DNA from: Paenibacillus lautus NBRC 15380
GTDB taxonomy: Bacteria > Bacillota > Bacilli > Paenibacillales > Paenibacillaceae
DNA length: 64,000 bases
Direction of reading: 5' to 3'
NCBI RefSeq assembly: GCF_004000945.1
Contig: NZ_BIMF01000008.1
Location: forward strand, 186,001-250,000
Made by a program: the position numbers and the translations under genes
Shown here: piece after piece, positions 61,316 to 64,000 of the stretch
Layout: each line of letters begins with the position of its first letter
Position numbering within the stretch: the stretch's first letter is position 1
The notes under the pieces: generated by a model
Seen by the model: the letters and a program-made list of their open reading frames with translations, nothing else
Database searches by the model: none
Told to the model about the DNA's origin: nothing

Positions 61316-62893
61316 TTATTCGAAAGCGTTTTCTTTTTCGTTATATCGTTTCGTAGCTTCCTCAATAATCTCGCTGCCGCCTTTGGACAGATATTCCTCG
61401 AGCACCTTGCCGTAGTTATCGATAGGCTCCCTGCCGTATACCATGCGGAGCACATGCTCCAGAATCAGCGGCGGCAGTTCATCCGATTTCGGATTCAGCT
61501 CCGGATATTTCACCATCGCCTCCAGACGCGGATCGAATTCAATGCCGCGGCGGCCCTCTTTCGTAAGCATGTTATCAAAAGCATCAATCAGCTCTTTGCC
61601 GGAATCGGACAACTCGGATACGCGTTTGTTGTAGGTCGTGTCCTGCACCAGCCACAGCCAGTAGTTCAAATATCGCATCTTATCCGCACCTGCCGTGTCC
61701 GTTGGAACCTCGAAGACCGGCTTGCCGTCGGTTACCTGATAATCCTCGCCCTCAATGCCGAAGCTGAAGAACAATTCCGCATCTTCACTGACCATCCAGT
61801 TGAAGAACTTCACGATATCCTCCGCTTTATCCTTCGCCTTTGCGTTGATGAAGAAGGAACGCGTGACCGGATTGTAATGGGCATATCCCCCTTTACCGTC
61901 TGGGCCTACAGGGGAAGGAATCAGCGCTACTTTCGCGTCCGGCACATTCTCCTTCAGCTGGGTGCCCCAGATCGGAAGCTCATTCGCGTTCATGGACCAC
62001 ATGCCCGCTTTGCCGCTCGTGACAATGGATTTGAAATCCGCGCTTTCAATCGTCGCAAATTCCTTGCTGATCAATCCTTCCTCGTGCATCGTCTTGTAGA
62101 TCTGAATCGCTTGCTTCATGTTTTCTTCATCAAAGAAGGTTGGCTTTACCTTCCCGTCCGGGAATACCTTGAATTGGTTCAGGTAACCCAGCACGTCATA
62201 GGCACCGAAGAAGGTATCCGCATATTTGAAATTCTGACGTCCGGCATAAGGCTGCTCCACCCCGGCTTCCTTGAACGCGCGCAGAACATCCATCGTCTCT
62301 TCCACCGTTGTCGGGATCTCCTTGCCTACCTTCTCCAGCAGGTCGGTCCGAATCCATGTGGCCCGTCTGGACGGATTGGACAAGATTTCGGGAATTCCGT
62401 AGATATTGCCCGTCTTGGAATCCGTCATCCGCTTCCAGGCTTCCTCGGGGATGAACTTGAGCAGGTCCTGCCCATGCTCCTGCAGGAGGTCGTTCAGCGG
62501 AAGAAAGACTCCGTTCTCCACGGCACCCGCCAGCTCGGGACCGCTGATTCCGCCAGTGCCCTGCACCACATCCGGAATGTCATTCGTTGCGAACATTTGC
62601 ACCATTTTATCCTGATATTCGTTATGCGGAATCAGACGGATATCCAGGTCCGTATTCGTCATTTTCTCTAACTCCAGCACGTACTTATCCTTGTTGATAT
62701 CCGGATTTTTCTCAACGTAGGATACGTTAAGCGTCCGCATCGAAATGGAAAATTTCGTGGCTCCCGCTTCATTCCCGCCTTGGCTGTCGCCGCTCGCATT
62801 GGCTCCTCCGCCTCCGCCATTGTTACCCGAACAGCCAACGAGCATGGCCAGTACGAGACCTGATGTAAGCGCACGTGTCCAGCTTTTTCTCAT
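61316..62893 (-). CDS. PUL-2 sugar-binding lipoprotein
   Basis: 525 residues from the ATG at 62893 (AAGAGGGG five bases upstream). Signal with lipobox LAMLVGCSGN, Cys21 lipidated, then a Gly/Asn/Ser linker. Mature part is like LplA-type CUT1 binding proteins: MFATNDIPDVVQGTGGISGP, ATWIRTDLLEKVGKEIP, NAKAKDKAEDIVKFFNWMVS. It has its own probable promoter with an overlapping cre site, although it follows the permease genes. Confidence 0.92.
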   Translation of the reverse strand: MRKSWTRALTSGLVLAMLVGCSGNNGGGGGANASGDSQGGNEAGATKFSISMRTLNVSYVEKNPDINKDKYVLELEKMTNTDLDIRLIPHNEYQDKMVQMFATNDIPDVVQGTGGISGPELAGAVENGVFLPLNDLLQEHGQDLLKFIPEEAWKRMTDSKTGNIYGIPEILSNPSRRATWIRTDLLEKVGKEIPTTVEETMDVLRAFKEAGVEQPYAGRQNFKYADTFFGAYDVLGYLNQFKVFPDGKVKPTFFDEENMKQAIQIYKTMHEEGLISKEFATIESADFKSIVTSGKAGMWSMNANELPIWGTQLKENVPDAKVALIPSPVGPDGKGGYAHYNPVTRSFFINAKAKDKAEDIVKFFNWMVSEDAELFFSFGIEGEDYQVTDGKPVFEVPTDTAGADKMRYLNYWLWLVQDTTYNKRVSELSDSGKELIDAFDNMLTKEGRRGIEFDPRLEAMVKYPELNPKSDELPPLILEHVLRMVYGREPIDNYGKVLEEYLSKGGSEIIEEATKRYNEKENAFE

Positions 62894-62914
62894 GAATACC
62901 CCTCTTTTCAAGCT

Positions 62915-62943
62915 AATATAGTCGCTTATAATAGCGCTTTCAA
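62915..62943 (-). promoter_or_regulatory. Sigma-A promoter of the PUL-2 binding-protein gene
   Basis: On the minus strand TTGAAA (62938-62943), exactly 17 bases, TATATT (62915-62920), about 22 bases before the ATG at 62893, leaving room for the SD. Confidence 0.7.
62929..62942 (-). promoter_or_regulatory. cre (CcpA) site overlapping the -35 box
   Basis: TGAAAGCGCTATTA matches 13 of 14 positions of TGWAANCGNTNWCA. It covers most of the -35 box and the first bases of the spacer, so CcpA binding should repress. Confidence 0.7.
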
Positions 62944-63018
62944 ACTTAATATCAGTATAGTGAGCCGTCTGGGCGGGAACAAGGAATGTCTTTGGCTCGG
63001 TTTGTCGTTTTTTTAGGG

Positions 63019-63903
63019 TTATTCTTTGATCGACCCGATCATCATCCCATGAATGAAGAAGCGCTGCAGAAACGGATACAAGAGAATGATGGGCAGCGTG
63101 GCTACCAGAATCACCGCCATCTGAATGCCTTGAACGGATTGGGAGCTTGCTTCAAATGCCATGTTGCCCGTATCGGTCAGGCCCTCGTTCACCAGAAGCT
63201 CCCTCAATTTGACCTGGAGCGGATACTTGGTCCGATCATTGATATAGTAAAGGGCGTCCATATATTTGTTCCAATTGGTCACGGAGTAGAATATCCCTAC
63301 CGTCGCCAGCGCCGGTTTCGATAACGGAAGCACGATGCTCCACAGGGTACGGACCTCGCTGCATCCATCGATTCGGGACGAATCGATCAGTTCGCTCGGA
63401 ATTTGGGTGAAGAAGGTTCGAAGCACAAACAGATTGAATGCGCTGATCGCGGATGGCAGCATCAAAGACCACAGCGTGTTGACGAGATTCAGCTCGCGCA
63501 TCAAAATGAATTGCGGAATCAGCGGTGCCGTGAATATCATGGTCATCAGGATGATGATCATGATTGTTTTTCGACCGACGTATTCAGGCCTGGAGAGCGG
63601 ATACGCCAGCGAAGCGGTTGCCGCCAGATTAATGAAGGTTCCGAATAGCGTAATATAGACGCTGATCCCGAAGGCCCTCCAGATGGAGATATCGTTGAAT
63701 ACATGCTGATAGTAGGCAAAGGTGAACTCCACCGGCCAAAACATCACTTCTCCGCGATCGATAGCGCCCGGGCTGCTGAACGACTGGGCAATGACATTGA
63801 GAAAAGGGAGCAGCATGGTGAGGGCAAGAAAGGTAAGGATGATATAGTTCAATACAAGAAACAGTTTTCTGCCTGCACTGTCATATTTCACGTTGGTTGT
63901 CAC
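63019..63903 (-). CDS. PUL-2 ABC importer permease, LplC type
   Basis: 294 residues, six membrane segments. EAA loop SELIDSSRIDGCSEVRTLWS and C-terminus YPFLQRFFIHGMMIGSIKE are of LplC/YtcP type. The start here is GTG at 63903, abutting AGGGGA; a second GTG at 63891 has better spacing. It lies six bases after the stop of the LplB-type gene and before the binding-protein promoter. Confidence 0.92.
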   Translation of the reverse strand: MTTNVKYDSAGRKLFLVLNYIILTFLALTMLLPFLNVIAQSFSSPGAIDRGEVMFWPVEFTFAYYQHVFNDISIWRAFGISVYITLFGTFINLAATASLAYPLSRPEYVGRKTIMIIILMTMIFTAPLIPQFILMRELNLVNTLWSLMLPSAISAFNLFVLRTFFTQIPSELIDSSRIDGCSEVRTLWSIVLPLSKPALATVGIFYSVTNWNKYMDALYYINDRTKYPLQVKLRELLVNEGLTDTGNMAFEASSQSVQGIQMAVILVATLPIILLYPFLQRFFIHGMMIGSIKE

Positions 63904-63909
63904 TCCCCT

Positions 63910-64000
63910 CTAATACAGCGACTCGCCGGTCGCTTTCTTGCTGATGGTGTTTGCAATGGAAATCAGGAACAAGCCAACAACGGATTTGAACACCCCGATG
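63910..64000 (-). CDS. PUL-2 ABC importer permease, LplB type (C-terminal end only)
   Basis: The last 29 codons before a TAG at 63910-63912; the rest lies beyond the window. The residues IGVFKSVVGLFLISIANTIS followed by KKATGESLY are the final membrane helix and tail of an LplB-type permease (compare NYASKKLTDESII at the end of the PUL-1 permease). Confidence 0.85.
   Translation of the reverse strand, partial: IGVFKSVVGLFLISIANTISKKATGESLY

Noticed and set aside
61307..62671. 454-codon open frame on the plus strand, antisense to the PUL-2 binding-protein gene
   Set aside because: It is the mirror of a well-supported lipoprotein gene, has no SD or family resemblance and a composition rich in Arg/His/Leu typical of antisense frames in GC-rich DNA.
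1..64000. CRISPR arrays, tRNA or rRNA genes, prophage modules
   Set aside because: No regularly spaced repeats, cloverleaf-like sequences, rRNA stretches or phage structural genes were noticed on reading; a covariance-model search would be needed to exclude small RNAs and riboswitches.

Overview
The window is chromosomal DNA from a Gram-positive Firmicute, most likely a Paenibacillus. This is inferred from strong AGGAGG-type ribosome-binding sites, many Rho-independent terminators, large AraC/YesN-type regulators, Lpl-type sugar ABC importers and intracellular carbohydrate-active enzymes. I see no rRNA, tRNA, CRISPR array or prophage. Species identity cannot be settled from sequence reading alone.

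Region 1 (1-11 kb) is housekeeping and export: the 3' end of an arylamine N-acetyltransferase gene, a guanine-deaminase-like gene, a small orphan protein plus ABC exporter behind a paired-palindrome promoter, a short DMT-type membrane protein, a NarL/DegU-type two-component pair, an alpha/beta hydrolase, a GNAT acetyltransferase and a two-gene heterodimeric ABC exporter. Region 2 (11-17 kb) looks more AT-rich and patchy: a split chromate transporter with divergent LysR regulator, then about 1 kb with no intact gene but with a gene remnant, hairpins and a MITE, an unknown membrane protein, a decayed IS4-type element and a TPR protein. Region 3 (17-28 kb) is a series of regulator/effector pairs: TetR/MMPL transporter, Rrf2/nitroreductase with a duplicated operator, an NhaK-like Na+/H+ antiporter, SDR/TetR, Lrp/Old Yellow Enzyme, and another TetR.

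Region 4 (28-64 kb) is devoted to carbohydrate and uronic acid catabolism. It holds a family-2 beta-glucuronidase with a divergent AraC regulator, a myo-inositol operon (iolD-E-C-A-G-B then a lacI-type gene, all on the minus strand), and two polysaccharide utilisation loci. PUL-1 (40-50.3 kb) has a YesS-type regulator, Lpl-type importer, an unrecognised 590-residue toroid-like protein and a GH88/GH105 unsaturated glucuronyl hydrolase. A Gfo/Idh oxidoreductase and AraC regulator follow. PUL-2 (52.9-64 kb, running off the end) has an importer, YesN/YesM two-component system, an SDR and two heparinase II/III-like lyases. None of the degradative enzymes has a visible signal peptide, so both loci appear to import oligosaccharides first and depolymerise them in the cytoplasm.

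A shared operator-like motif (core TAAGCGYTTWAC) occurs twice before iolD, once before the PUL-1 binding-protein gene and once in the leader of the PUL-1 regulator, with a variant before the Gfo/Idh gene. This suggests one LacI-family protein (the local one, or CcpA) links inositol and glycan catabolism. PUL-2 has a near-consensus cre overlapping the -35 box of a good promoter placed just before its solute-binding-protein gene.
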